DNA of 64,000 bases, taken from assembly GCF_024198255.1 (NCBI RefSeq), contig NZ_JAJVKW010000004.1, positions 372,001 through 436,000 of the forward strand. Direction: 5' to 3'. The notes below the pieces were generated by a model, which ran no database searches, had not been told where the DNA came from, and saw only the letters and a list, made by a program, of their open reading frames with translations. Source of the DNA: Myxococcus guangdongensis (GTDB lineage Bacteria > Myxococcota > Myxococcia > Myxococcales > Myxococcaceae). The position numbers and the translations under genes are program-made. This document shows positions 1 through 9,300 of the stretch, one piece after another. The stretch's first letter is position 1; each line of letters opens with the position of its first letter.

Positions 1-1
1 G

Positions 2-394
2 ATGCTCGCCGAGCGAATCATGGATGCGCGCATGCGCGCGAGGCTGATGGTGCTGGCCGCCTTCTGCCGGGCGCATGCCTCCAGGTTGCTCGCGCGACTG
101 GCGGCGCTGGGGCGGGGGCCGCTGCCGGTTCCTCCCGAGGAGATCATCCTGGACCCGGACACGCAGCTGGAGCTGCGGCGCGAGGGGGCCTTCGCCCGCG
201 CGTCCGCCGCCCGCTACGAGGCCACCGCGGAGCTGGCGCGCCAGCAGGCGGACCTGTCCTCGGCCTGGGTCTGCGAGCTCAACCGCACCGAGGAGCAGGA
301 CCGCTCCCGGGAGCTGCTCATCATGGCCGAGGGCGCCCTGGCCGGCGCCACCCTGTCGAGCCCCGCCGCGGCCGCCGCGCCCGCCGACTCCTGA
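2..394 (+). CDS. Hypothetical protein, possibly 5'-truncated by the window edge
   Basis: The reading frame gives 130 residues from an ATG at base 2, but only one base precedes it, so the true start may lie outside the window. The sequence is Arg/Ala-rich, with a mid-region PVPPEEIILDPDTQLELRR and a C-terminal Ala/Pro tail. I see no membrane segment, signal peptide or recognised domain. It lies on the same strand as, and 65 bases before, the coiled-coil protein at 460, so the two could be co-transcribed. I do not recognise the family. Codon use is typical of the surrounding high-GC genome, which supports a real gene. Confidence 0.55.
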   Translation: MLAERIMDARMRARLMVLAAFCRAHASRLLARLAALGRGPLPVPPEEIILDPDTQLELRREGAFARASAARYEATAELARQQADLSSAWVCELNRTEEQDRSRELLIMAEGALAGATLSSPAAAAAPADS

Positions 395-459
395 ATTCGA
401 GCGCCGGGGGCGCGCTCTCCCGGTGACAGTCCGGGGGCCTTGGGCGTAGAAATCCGCCC

Positions 460-1230
460 ATGGCGAAGGAGAGCTACGACGACCTCATCTTCCAGCTCGG
501 AGACCTGTCCCGCGACAGGCTCCCGGGCAAGCCGAACTGCCCCCGCTCCATGGACCGCGTCTACAAGGCGGAGGAGGCGGTGGTGGCGCGCCGCGAGGAG
601 CTGGCCGGCTTCGAGCAGGAGATGAACGACGAGGATGCCGCCTACCAGGCCTTCCTCGACCAACAGGAGCAGGAGAAGGCCGGCCACCAGGCCATCGTCC
701 GCAAGTGGAAGAAGGCGGTGGATGCCATCGACGGCAAGGTGAAGGACCTGCGCAAGACGCTCGCCACCCGGCGCGCGGAGCTGCGCTACGCCGCCGACGC
801 GCTCATCAAGATGGAGAAGAAGATCGAGGACATGGAGCTGACGCGGCAGGACATCGCCCGCATCGACACCGCGCGCACCAACCTCAAGAAGAACCGCCTC
901 ACCCAGATGCGGCTCGGCCGGGAGGTCGAGGACCTGGAAGAGCGGCTGTCCACCGCCCTCACGCCGGAGCCCGGCCAGCCCGGCGCCCCCGGCATCCTGG
1001 CCCACAAGCGCCTGCTGGAGATGGAGGACGAAGCGGAGGCGCGCAAGGAGGAGCACGAGGCGCGCATGGTGGAAATCGACCAGTCCATCGCCACCCTCGA
1101 GGAACAGGTGAAGGCCGCCGAGGATTATCTGGACCAGGCGCTGTTCCTGCTCGGGGAGGACGTGTACGCTCAACGCATCGCTGATCCACAGCTGGCCGCG
1201 TTCTACCCCCGGCTTGATCGCGCGCAGTGA
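460..1230 (+). CDS. Coiled-coil protein of unknown function
   Basis: The product is 256 residues, highly charged, rich in Glu, Lys, Arg and Ala, with long stretches lacking Gly or Pro. Residues about 30-120 and 180-235 therefore look like extended coiled coil. There is no signal peptide or membrane segment, so it is probably cytosolic and structural or a partner protein. Two coiled-coil blocks flank a Pro/Gly linker near residues 165-175 (PEPGQPGAPG). It ends 147 bases before rplC, whose own promoter lies between, so the two are probably not one transcript. No family is recognised. Confidence 0.75.
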   Translation: MAKESYDDLIFQLGDLSRDRLPGKPNCPRSMDRVYKAEEAVVARREELAGFEQEMNDEDAAYQAFLDQQEQEKAGHQAIVRKWKKAVDAIDGKVKDLRKTLATRRAELRYAADALIKMEKKIEDMELTRQDIARIDTARTNLKKNRLTQMRLGREVEDLEERLSTALTPEPGQPGAPGILAHKRLLEMEDEAEARKEEHEARMVEIDQSIATLEEQVKAAEDYLDQALFLLGEDVYAQRIADPQLAAFYPRLDRAQ

Positions 1231-1252
1231 GGGAACCTGGCTCCCGTAGTGC

Positions 1253-1280
1253 TTGACGTCAGGGGTATGTCTGCTACATT
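1253..1280 (+). promoter_or_regulatory. Sigma70-type promoter upstream of rplC
   Basis: TTGACG at 1253-1258 and TACATT at 1275-1280 are separated by 16 bases, close to the housekeeping consensus. The expected start of transcription near 1287 leaves a leader of about 90 bases before the GTG of rplC. That is long enough for autoregulation, although I cannot identify a defined structure in it. Confidence 0.55.
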
Positions 1281-1377
1281 GCGCCGCTTCCTGGGGACCG
1301 CAGAGTAGTTCGCGGGCCAGATCATTGATTTTATTGGGTTTTTCCGCGCCTACGCGCGCTGGCAGTGTGAGGACGAC

Positions 1378-2052
1378 GTGAAGGGTCTGATTGGCAAGAA
1401 GATCGGAATGACCCAGGTGTTCACCGACGAGGGCAACCTCGTTCCCGTGACGGTCATCGACGTGAGCACCTGCCAGGTGGTGGGCAAGCGCACTCCCGAG
1501 AAGGATCAGTACTCCGCGGTCACCCTGGGCTTTGGTGAGATCCGCGAGAAGATCCTGAACAAGTGCGAGCGGGGCTTCTTCAAGAAGAACAACGCCCCCT
1601 ACCGCCGGCACCTGAAGGAGTTCCGCGTCACGGTGGAGGAGGCGACCTCCTTCAACGTGGGCGACGCCGTCAAGGCGGACCTGTTCTCCAAGGGCCAGCT
1701 CGTGGACGTCACGGGCGTGACCAAGGGCCGCGGCTTCTCCGGCGTCATGCGCCGCTGGAGCTTCAAGGGTTCGCAGACGAAGACGCACGGTACGCACGAG
1801 TACCAGCGTCACCCGGGCGCCATCGGTCAGCGTAAGACGCCGGGCCGCACCTACCCCAACAAGAAGATGCCGGGTCACTACGGCGTGGAGCAGGTCACCA
1901 CGCAGAACCTGACCGTCGTCGACGTGGACCTGGAGAAGGGGCTCGTCCTGGTCAAGGGCGCCGTCCCGGGCCACAACAACGCCATCGTGTACGTCCGCCC
2001 GAGCATCAAGGTGGCCATGCGCGAGCAGCACAAGTCCGCGCGCCGCGCCTGA
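1378..2052 (+). CDS. rplC: 50S ribosomal protein L3
   Basis: The product is 224 residues, normal for bacterial L3. It starts at a GTG preceded by a GTGAGGA ribosome site. Hallmarks are the N-terminal MKGLIGKKIGMTQVF, the central TKGRGFSGVMRRWSFKG, and HPGAIGQRKTPGRTYPNKKM, the loop that reaches toward the peptidyl transferase centre. L3 nucleates assembly of the 50S subunit. In most bacteria rplC sits in the S10 operon after rpsJ and before rplD. Here no other ribosomal gene is in the window, and the gene has its own promoter and terminator. Nothing in the sequence suggests decay, so it is probably functional, either as the relocated sole copy or as a paralogue. Confidence 0.97.
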   Translation: MKGLIGKKIGMTQVFTDEGNLVPVTVIDVSTCQVVGKRTPEKDQYSAVTLGFGEIREKILNKCERGFFKKNNAPYRRHLKEFRVTVEEATSFNVGDAVKADLFSKGQLVDVTGVTKGRGFSGVMRRWSFKGSQTKTHGTHEYQRHPGAIGQRKTPGRTYPNKKMPGHYGVEQVTTQNLTVVDVDLEKGLVLVKGAVPGHNNAIVYVRPSIKVAMREQHKSARRA

Positions 2053-2090
2053 TCCGCTGTCCGAGCGGCTTCGCCTGAAGCCCTCATGAC

Positions 2091-2142
2091 GCCCCGCCTC
2101 CGGGCCCGCTTCGTCGGGCATCCGGGCGGGGCGTTTGCTTTT
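2091..2142 (+). terminator. Intrinsic terminator of rplC
   Basis: GCCCCGCC at 2091-2098 pairs with GGCGGGGC at 2125-2132, with further pairing possible inside the loop. A T-rich tail (GTTTGCTTTT) follows. It lies 39 bases after the rplC stop and separates it from the nfs-like operon. The rest of 2143-2445 holds no gene and probably carries the nfs promoter, but I cannot assign the elements. Confidence 0.8.
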
Positions 2143-2445
2143 GGGGCCTGGGTTTCCCCGCGGTGGGTGGGCACAGGTGTGTCCCGCCGTGGGAAGCGCC
2201 GTGGGCCGCCTTCCGTGCTCCAGGGCCGCGCGAGCGCCCGGAAACGTTGAGAGGTGGTCGGCGCGGGGGCCTCGGGGTGAAAAGAATTCCGCCTCCAGGG
2301 CTCCGTGGCTTGTCGGGCGTGGAAGGCGTGTGCACATGGATGCGCCATGAAGGGGCCTGGCCGTCGGTGACGCAGGCGCCCTGGATGGGGGAGGCTTTGA
2401 TCTTCCCGCACACGTCGGCCCAACCCCTTGGGCCGGGCAGGAACC

Positions 2446-3267
2446 ATGAACGCACGCACGCTCCGCGTCTTCGCACCTCTGGTGGTCTGGTTGGCGGCCT
2501 CGGCGGCCGCCGCGCAGGATGACGAGGCCGTCCTCGACAACGTCGTCGTCCGCAACCGGCTGTACGAGCCGGGTGGCAAGCTCGAGCTGTCCTTGGGGGT
2601 GGGGCTGCCCCTGCAGACGCACCTGACCGCGCACTACTTCTTCAACGTCGGCGTCGCCTACAACCTCTTCAACACGCTGGCCGTGGAGGCGCGGGCGGGC
2701 TACGCGGCCAGCCGCCACACGGGCCTGGCGCGCTCCATCTCCGAGAGCTTCCTGGCGCGCGAGGACAAGCGCGTCACGGACGAGCTGGAGGACCTCTGGG
2801 AGATGAACCTCCACGGCGTGGCCGGCATCCGCTGGGCGCCCATCTACGGGAAGCTGAGCCTGGTGTCGGACCTGCCCGCGCACTTCCAGGCCTATGTGTG
2901 GGCTGGCGGCGGGCTGGGCAGCTTCCAGCGCAACTCCGTCATCCAGTGCTCGCAGGTCGTCAACCGCACGGCGGGCGTCTGCGACAACCGCACCTCACTG
3001 GATGACCGGGGCAGCGCGTCCGAGGACTACTGGGTGCGCGAGACGCGCGTGGCGCCCATGGTGTCCGCGGCGGTGGGCTTCCGCTTCTTCATCCTCGACA
3101 AGCACGGGCTGCGGCTGGAGGTGCGCGACTGGGTGTTCCGCGACAACTACCGCGTCAACCTGGTCCGCGAGGACTGGGAGGCGGGCCGCGTGACGGGTGA
3201 GTCCGCGTCCAGTCCGGGGCTCACGCACCTGGTGCAGTTCGACCTCGGCTACACCTTCTCCTTCTAG
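2446..3267 (+). CDS. nfsA: Outer-membrane beta-barrel protein, NfsA-like
   Basis: The product is 273 residues. I chose the ATG at 2446 because GCAGGA lies just before it and a clean signal peptide follows (about residues 1-22, ending AAAAQ). An in-frame TTG at 2428 is less likely. The body alternates aromatic and small residues in beta-strand patterns and ends in Phe (LGYTFSF), the classic C-terminal outer-membrane signature. It contains the RWAPIYGKLS and LRLEVRDWVF segments typical of the myxobacterial barrel family, and the next gene shares them. First of eight genes in the order known for M. xanthus nfsA-H, whose products act with the AglQRS motor in spore-coat export. The A versus B identity is inferred from order. 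Confidence 0.78.
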   Translation: MNARTLRVFAPLVVWLAASAAAAQDDEAVLDNVVVRNRLYEPGGKLELSLGVGLPLQTHLTAHYFFNVGVAYNLFNTLAVEARAGYAASRHTGLARSISESFLAREDKRVTDELEDLWEMNLHGVAGIRWAPIYGKLSLVSDLPAHFQAYVWAGGGLGSFQRNSVIQCSQVVNRTAGVCDNRTSLDDRGSASEDYWVRETRVAPMVSAAVGFRFFILDKHGLRLEVRDWVFRDNYRVNLVREDWEAGRVTGESASSPGLTHLVQFDLGYTFSF

Positions 3268-3281
3268 GGCACGTTCGAACC

Positions 3282-4544
3282 ATGCGACCGATTTTGTCCC
3301 TCGCGCTCCTCGTCGCCGCGGTGGCCCAGGCGGCCCCGCGCTTCCCGACGTCCGCGGCCTACCTCGCCCAAGCCGAGGCGGCGCCGTCCGTGCCCGCTCC
3401 GGGCGCGGAGACCGCCGTCCCGCCGCCTCCCGCCGCGCCCGAGCCGAAGCTGGAGGTGCCCCGCGCGCCAGCCTCGCGCCCGGAGCCCACCGTGCCCACG
3501 CAGGCCGCCCAGAAGCCCTCGGTTCAGCCCGCGCTCGCGCCGGTGCAGGAGGAGCTGCCTGTCCAGGAGGACTCCGAGCCCGCGGTGGCCGAGCCCGTGC
3601 GCGAGCACGACGTGGACGCGCCGGTGACGCCGGACGACGCGCCGGTGCTGGCCTCGTCCGACGACGAGGCGCCGCGCACCACCGACGCGCAGCAGCAGCG
3701 CCTGGTGAACGGCGCGCCGCTCTACAACCCCAACGTGTCGCTGCACATCGTCCAGAAGAAGCGCTTCGCGGACGAGGGCAAGCACGAGCTGGCGCTGTAC
3801 CCGGCGGTGGTGCAGGTCAACGGCAAGTACACCAACCACGCCGGCACCGCGCTGCACTACATCTACCACCTGCAGGAGAACTTCGGCCTCCAGGTGACGG
3901 GCCAGTACAACTGGCACACCAACGAGAGCGGCTTCAACCTGGAGCTCATCGACAAGGTGCGTGAGCAGGCGCAGGCGGCCTCGTCGCTCCTGTTGGTGTG
4001 GGGCGCGCAGGCGGGCGTGGAGGTGACGCCCCTGTACGGCAAGTTCGCGTTCCTGGACAACAAGCTGGCGCAGTTCAGCCTGGTGCTCAGCGGCGGCGCG
4101 GGCATCGGCTCCACGCGCCACCTCATCCGCCCCGCGGTGTCCAACGAGGTGGACGGCCAGCGCTACGACGTGCCGGCGCGCTTCGGCGACACGGGCACCA
4201 AGTTCCTGGGCTCGGTGGGCGGCGGCTTCCGGCTCCAGTTCGGTGAGTCCTACGCGTTGCGCCTGGAGGTCCGCGACCTCATCTACACGGCCCGCGTGGA
4301 CAAGGTGGACGGCTGCAACCTGGCGGACTTCGAGGCGCTGGAGGCCGCGCGCTCCACCGGGCAGGACTTCGCCGCGCTGCAACTGAGCGGCAGCTGCAAC
4401 TACCAGAAGTTCGACGGCGTCGACCCGAAGACGAAGAAGAACTACCGCGAGGACATCATCCTCGGACGCGACCTGGTGGCCGAGCCGTCCTCCGACGTGC
4501 TCAACAACATCAGCTTCTACGCAGGCTTCTCGTTCCTCTTCTGA
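3282..4544 (+). CDS. nfsB: Outer-membrane beta-barrel protein, NfsB-like
   Basis: The product is 420 residues: a signal peptide (about 1-17), then a long Pro/Ala/Glu-rich periplasmic linker (about 20-130), then a beta barrel ending FYAGFSFLF with a C-terminal Phe. The barrel repeats motifs of the preceding gene, including VTPLYGKFAF and LRLEVRDLIY, so the two are paralogous. It starts 14 bases after nfsA and ends 7 bases before nfsC, consistent with one operon. By analogy with GltA/GltB it would form the outer-membrane end of a trans-envelope complex with NfsA. The low-complexity linker could cross the periplasm or contact the TPR proteins; that is inference. Confidence 0.78.
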   Translation: MRPILSLALLVAAVAQAAPRFPTSAAYLAQAEAAPSVPAPGAETAVPPPPAAPEPKLEVPRAPASRPEPTVPTQAAQKPSVQPALAPVQEELPVQEDSEPAVAEPVREHDVDAPVTPDDAPVLASSDDEAPRTTDAQQQRLVNGAPLYNPNVSLHIVQKKRFADEGKHELALYPAVVQVNGKYTNHAGTALHYIYHLQENFGLQVTGQYNWHTNESGFNLELIDKVREQAQAASSLLLVWGAQAGVEVTPLYGKFAFLDNKLAQFSLVLSGGAGIGSTRHLIRPAVSNEVDGQRYDVPARFGDTGTKFLGSVGGGFRLQFGESYALRLEVRDLIYTARVDKVDGCNLADFEALEAARSTGQDFAALQLSGSCNYQKFDGVDPKTKKNYREDIILGRDLVAEPSSDVLNNISFYAGFSFLF

Positions 4545-4551
4545 TTGCGCC

Positions 4552-6111
4552 ATGAAGGCACGACTCGCCATGAACCGACTGCTTCCTCTCCTCGCCGTCC
4601 TGGCTCCGCTCGCGGCCAGCGCCCAGCAGGACTCGGGCGGCTACAACCGCGCGCTGGCCGCCTTCAACGCCGGCGACCTCGACACCGCCGCGCCGCTCTT
4701 CTTCCAGGCCTCCGAGGCTGGCGGCGACGCGCAGACGCAGGGCAAGGCGGAGTACTTCCTCGCCCAGTCGCTCGCGAAGAAGGGCCTGCCGGTGGCGGCC
4801 TTCATCTCCTACGCGGCCATCGTCAACGCCGGTCCCTCCCACCCCTCGTACCTCAAGGCGGTGGAGGGGCTGGTGGACATGCAGCAGCAGCTCGACGAGC
4901 AGAACCTCATCCCCAGCATCCTCAACCAGGCGTACTCGGACGAGGTGCGGGACCAGTGGGTGACGCTGCCCAAGGAGGTGCTCGCGCGCATCAACTACCT
5001 GGTGGGCACGGTGAGCCAGCGTCGCATGCGCTTCGAGGAGGCGCGCGCGCTGCTGGAGGCGGTGCCCAAGGACAGTCGTGTGTACGCCAAGGCGCGCTAC
5101 CTGTTGGGCGTGGTGCTGGCGGACCCGCGCTTCCCGGGCCGTCCCGGTGAGGGCGAGGCGCTGGACAAGGAGGCGCTGTCCGCCTTCACCGTCGCGCTGT
5201 CCTCCAAGGAGCCGCAGGTGGAGCTCAAGGCGACGCAGCACCTGGCGCTCATCGGCCTGGGGCGGCTGCACTACCGCCGGGGCGAGTACGCGGAGGCGAC
5301 GGCGGCGTACGAGCGGGTGCCGCGCTACACGCGCTACTGGGACCAGGCCCTCTTCGAGAACGGCTTCGCGCGCTTCCAGAACGAGGACTTCGGCGGGGCG
5401 CTCGGCAGCCTCCAGGCGCTGCATGCCCCGCAGTTCGCCGGGGCCTTCCAGCCCGAGTCGTGGATCCTGAAGTCCACCGTCTATTACTACTCGTGCCTCT
5501 ACGACGAGGTGAAGACCACGCTGGCGGCCTTCGACGACCTGTATGGCCCCATGGCCAAGCAGCTGGAGCCCTTCACCGCCGAGGACGCCGACCTCATCCA
5601 GGCCTACAACCTGGTGGCCGCGGAGAACCGCCGGCTGCCGCGCCCGGTGTACCTGTGGCTGCGCAACAACGAGCGCATCCGCGAGGTGATGCGCGTGCTG
5701 GCCCGCGTGGACCAGGAGAAGCGGGAGCTCTCCTCCGGACCCTGGCGCGGCACGCCCCTGGCGACGCAGACGGTGGCGTCGCTGGAGGAGATTCGCGGCA
5801 CGCTGCTCCAGGTGGGTGGGACGCTGGCGCGCAGCCGCATCCGTGAGGCGGCGGACAACCTGCGCACGTTCTCCGACCAGGCCGAAATCATCCGCGTGCA
5901 GACGGCGCTCGACGAGAAGGACCTGCTGCAGGCGGGCCTGGACCAGAAGACGCTCCTGACGCGCCAGTCGCTCTACCGGCCGAAGATGCCGGGCGCGGCG
6001 TGGAACTACTGGAAGTTCCAGGGCGAGTTCTGGATCGACGAGATTGGGTACTACCAGTACACCCTGAAGCGGGGCTGCCCGGCGAAGACGGCGGACGCCC
6101 AACAGCCGTGA
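4552..6111 (+). CDS. nfsC: Periplasmic TPR protein, NfsC-like
   Basis: The product is 519 residues with a signal peptide ending near ASAQQ. The ATG at 4570 (MNRLLPLLAV) is an equally good start; neither has a strong ribosome site. Degenerate tetratricopeptide repeats occupy roughly residues 25-330 (for example YNRALAAFNAGDLDTAAPLF and GRLHYRRGEYAEATAAYERV). A helical C-terminal part follows, ending in a Trp/Tyr-rich segment. It corresponds in position and type to GltC/NfsC, periplasmic scaffolds of the Glt and Nfs machines. A 212-base gap containing a strong hairpin separates it from nfsD, splitting the locus where the glt genes of M. xanthus are split into two clusters. Confidence 0.75.
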   Translation: MKARLAMNRLLPLLAVLAPLAASAQQDSGGYNRALAAFNAGDLDTAAPLFFQASEAGGDAQTQGKAEYFLAQSLAKKGLPVAAFISYAAIVNAGPSHPSYLKAVEGLVDMQQQLDEQNLIPSILNQAYSDEVRDQWVTLPKEVLARINYLVGTVSQRRMRFEEARALLEAVPKDSRVYAKARYLLGVVLADPRFPGRPGEGEALDKEALSAFTVALSSKEPQVELKATQHLALIGLGRLHYRRGEYAEATAAYERVPRYTRYWDQALFENGFARFQNEDFGGALGSLQALHAPQFAGAFQPESWILKSTVYYYSCLYDEVKTTLAAFDDLYGPMAKQLEPFTAEDADLIQAYNLVAAENRRLPRPVYLWLRNNERIREVMRVLARVDQEKRELSSGPWRGTPLATQTVASLEEIRGTLLQVGGTLARSRIREAADNLRTFSDQAEIIRVQTALDEKDLLQAGLDQKTLLTRQSLYRPKMPGAAWNYWKFQGEFWIDEIGYYQYTLKRGCPAKTADAQQP

Positions 6112-6145
6112 CACTCCGGGCACACGCTGCCCGGCTTTCGTTCCC

Positions 6146-6190
6146 AAGGGGACCTCCTCCGCACACATCGTGTGCCGGGGTGGTCCCCTT
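6146..6190 (+). terminator. Hairpin between nfsC and nfsD
   Basis: AAGGGGACC at 6146-6154 pairs perfectly with GGTCCCCTT at 6182-6190, and GCACAC/GTGTGC inside extends the structure. The tail CGTGTTTCCTG is only moderately T-rich, so it may act as a partial terminator or an mRNA-stabilising structure. A smaller inverted repeat (CCGGGCA...TGCCCGG) lies just upstream at 6117-6134. Confidence 0.55.
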
Positions 6191-6323
6191 CGTGTTTCCT
6201 GCGTCGCAAGAGCCGTTCCACACCACTTCTCATTCAGGGTAGGCGCGTCTACTTTCGTTCGTCCCTCGTCGCCGGGTGAATGACTGCTCGGGGGGCGGGG
6301 CGGCGTCACAGGCGGGAGCTCGC

Positions 6324-9300
6324 ATGAAGGTGGTGCTTCGTTTCGGTGCGCTGGCGGTGGGCGTGGCGCTCGCCACCAGCGGGGTGGGGGAGGCGGCGGA
6401 AGCGCCGGCACGCAAGGCGGCGAAGAAGCCCGCGGCTTCGGCGTCGAAGACTCCGGGCGCGGACAAGGGCAAGAAGGGCGCCCAGGCGAAGAAGGCCGAG
6501 GCGAAACCTCAGCCTCCGCCCGGCGTCGCGCCCGAGGACGTGCGGCGCGGCCCCGCGCGCGTGAAGCCCGCGACGGCCAAGTTCGCGGACATCCCGCGCA
6601 TCGCGGACTCGCGAAAGTACGCGCTGGCGGACAAGAAGCGCGACGAGGCGATCGAGGCCTTCAAGCGCCTCATCCCCAAGCTCCAGGACGGCAACCAGCA
6701 GAAGGCGGAGATGCTCTACCGCCTCTCGGAGCTGTACTGGGAGAAGTCCAAGTACCTCTACCAGCTGGAGATGGACCGCTTCCTGGCGGAGGAGAAGAAG
6801 TACGACGCGGCCGTGGCGCGCGGCGAGCAGGTGGAGGCGCCCAAGCAGGACCATCGCGACAGCGAGCGCTACCGCACCGAGACGATGGGCATCTACGAGG
6901 ACATCCTGCGCGGCTATCCGCAGTACCCGCAGCGCGACGAGGTCCTCTTCTCCATGGGCTACAACCTCTACGAGCTGGGCCGGCGCGAGGACGCCGTGGC
7001 CCGCTACGAGGAGCTCATCAAGGAGTTCCCGCGCTCGCAGTTCGTGCCGGACGCGTACATCCAGCTCGGCAACCACTACTTCGAGTCCAACAAGCTCATC
7101 CCCGCCAAGGCCAACTACGAGAAGGCCCGCGACTCCGGCGTCCCGAAGATCTACGCCTACGCCGTCTACAAGCTGTCCTGGTGTGACTACAACACCGGCG
7201 ACTACGACGCGGGCCTGGCCAAGCTGCACGAGGTGGTGGACTACGCCGCCAAGCAGCCGGAGCTCGGAGATTTGCGCACCGAGGCGCTCAACGACCTGAC
7301 GGTCTTCTACGTCCAGTTGGATCAGCCCAAGCAGGCCATCACGTACTTCCGCGAGAAGGCGCCGGCGAAGCGCCAGGGGCGGCTGCTCGCGAAGACGGCC
7401 GCGGGCCTGGTGGACGCGGGTCACTTCGACAGCGCCATCCTCCTGTACCGCACGCTCGTGGACGACGAGCCCATGGGCGCCAGCGCGCCGGAGTACCAGC
7501 AGGCCATCGTCCGCGCCTTCGAGGGCTTGAGGAACCGCCAGCAGGTCCGCAAGGAGATGAAGCGGATGGTGGACCTCTACAGCCCGGGCGGCGAGTGGTG
7601 GAAGTCCAACGAGGGCAAGGCCCCCGTGCTGCGCAACGCCTTCAACGTCACGGAAGAGGCGATGCGGGTGATGGTGACCGAGTACCACCAGGAGGCGCAG
7701 AAGACGCGCCAGGTGGAGACCTACCGGCTCGCGCGCGACATCTACAAGCAGTACGTGGACGCCTTCGCGTCGAACGCGAACCCGGAGTTCGTGGCGGACT
7801 CCGCCTTCAACCTGCGCTTCTTCTACGCGGAGATTCTCTGGGCGCTCGAGGAGTGGCAGGCCGCCGCGGCCGAGTACGACGCCGTGGTCGCCTTCCAGAT
7901 TCCGGACCGTGACTCGGCGCGCGAGGTCTCCAATGAGAGCTACCGCAAGAGCGCCGCGTTCAACGCCATCCTCGCCTACGACAAGCTGGTGAAGATCGAG
8001 CGCGGGCAGCTGGCCAAGAGCGACCTCAAGGACGGCCAGAAGGTCGACGAGAAGAAGGACAAGGGCGACGTCGCGCGGCAGAAGATCGTCAAGCGCGACG
8101 CGAAGGAGAAGCAGGAGGAGGCGCTCACGAAGTTCGAGGAGCGGCTGGTCTCCGCGTGCGACGTCTACGTGAAGCTCTACCCGGGCACGCAGGATGAAAT
8201 CGACCTGCGCTACCAGGCCGCCGTCATCCTCTACGACCGCAGCCACTTCGTGGACGCGGCGCGGCGCTTCGGCGAAATCATCGAGAAGTTCCCGGAGGAG
8301 CGCCGCTCGCGCGACGCCGCGGACCTGACGATGTACGTGCTGGAGAGCCGCCAGGAGTGGCTGGAGCTGTCCACGCTGTCGCGCAAGTTCCTCGAGAACA
8401 AGAAGCTGTCCAAGCCCGGCTCCGAGTTCGCCGCCCGCGTCGCCCGCGTCGTGGAGGGCAGTCACTACAAGTGGGTGGACGAGGTCGTCTACAAGCAGGA
8501 GAAGAACCCGAAGAAGGCCGCCGAGGAGTTCCTCAAGTACGTCAAGGAGTTCCCCAAGTCGGAGAACGCGGACCGCGCGCTCACCTACGCCATGTCCATC
8601 GCGCAGGAGGCGGGCGAGCTGGACCGCGGCATCGAGGCGGGCGAGCGTGTGCTGGCCGAGTACCCGCGCAGCCCCTTCGAGCTCAAGGCGCGCTACACGC
8701 TGGCGGGCCTCTACGAGAAGGTCGCCGACTACCGCAAGGCCGCGACGCTGGCCGAGTCCTTCGTCGCCAGCTACGACGCCGCGCTGAAGGCGAGCGACGC
8801 GGAGGGCAAGAAGGGCAAGGCCGCTCGCGAGAAGCCGGTGGCGAAGAAGGGCGACACGCCGGGCGCGGAGGAGGACTCGGACTCTCGCCGTTCGCAGAAG
8901 GCCGCCGAGCGCAAGGCGCTGGTCGACGAGGCGGGCGCGTGGGTGGCGGATGCCCAGTTCAACGCGGGCGTCTGGTGGGAGAGCGCCGGCGAGGCCCAGA
9001 AGGCCGTGACGGCCTACAACGCCTACGTCGCGCGCTTCCGCGACCGCAAGGACGTGCCGCAGGTGGCGTACTCCGCGGCGCTCGTCTGGGAGAAGGAGCG
9101 CAAGTGGAGCGAGGCGGCCCGCGCGTTCGGCGCCTTCGCGGAGGGTTATGGCCGCGACGCGCGCGCCACGCCCTCGCAGCTGTACCTGGCGCGCTACCAC
9201 GAGCTGCTCGCGTGGCAGCAGCTCAAGAACGCCCGCGAGCAGGAGCGCGTGCAGACGGAGCTGGTGCGCGCCTGGGGGCGGCTGCCCGAGGCCACGCGCA

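Noticed and set aside
2143..2445. A sigma54 -24/-12 promoter for the nfs operon
   Set aside because: Several TGG..GC pairs occur (for example near 2326 and 2359), but none has correct GG-N10-GC spacing with supporting bases, so I do not call one.
214..2883. A long open frame on the minus strand across the first genes
   Set aside because: It is antisense to rplC and the coiled-coil gene. Its composition (His/Leu/Arg/Val-rich) is typical of reverse-strand frames in high-GC genes, and no start context or motif supports it.
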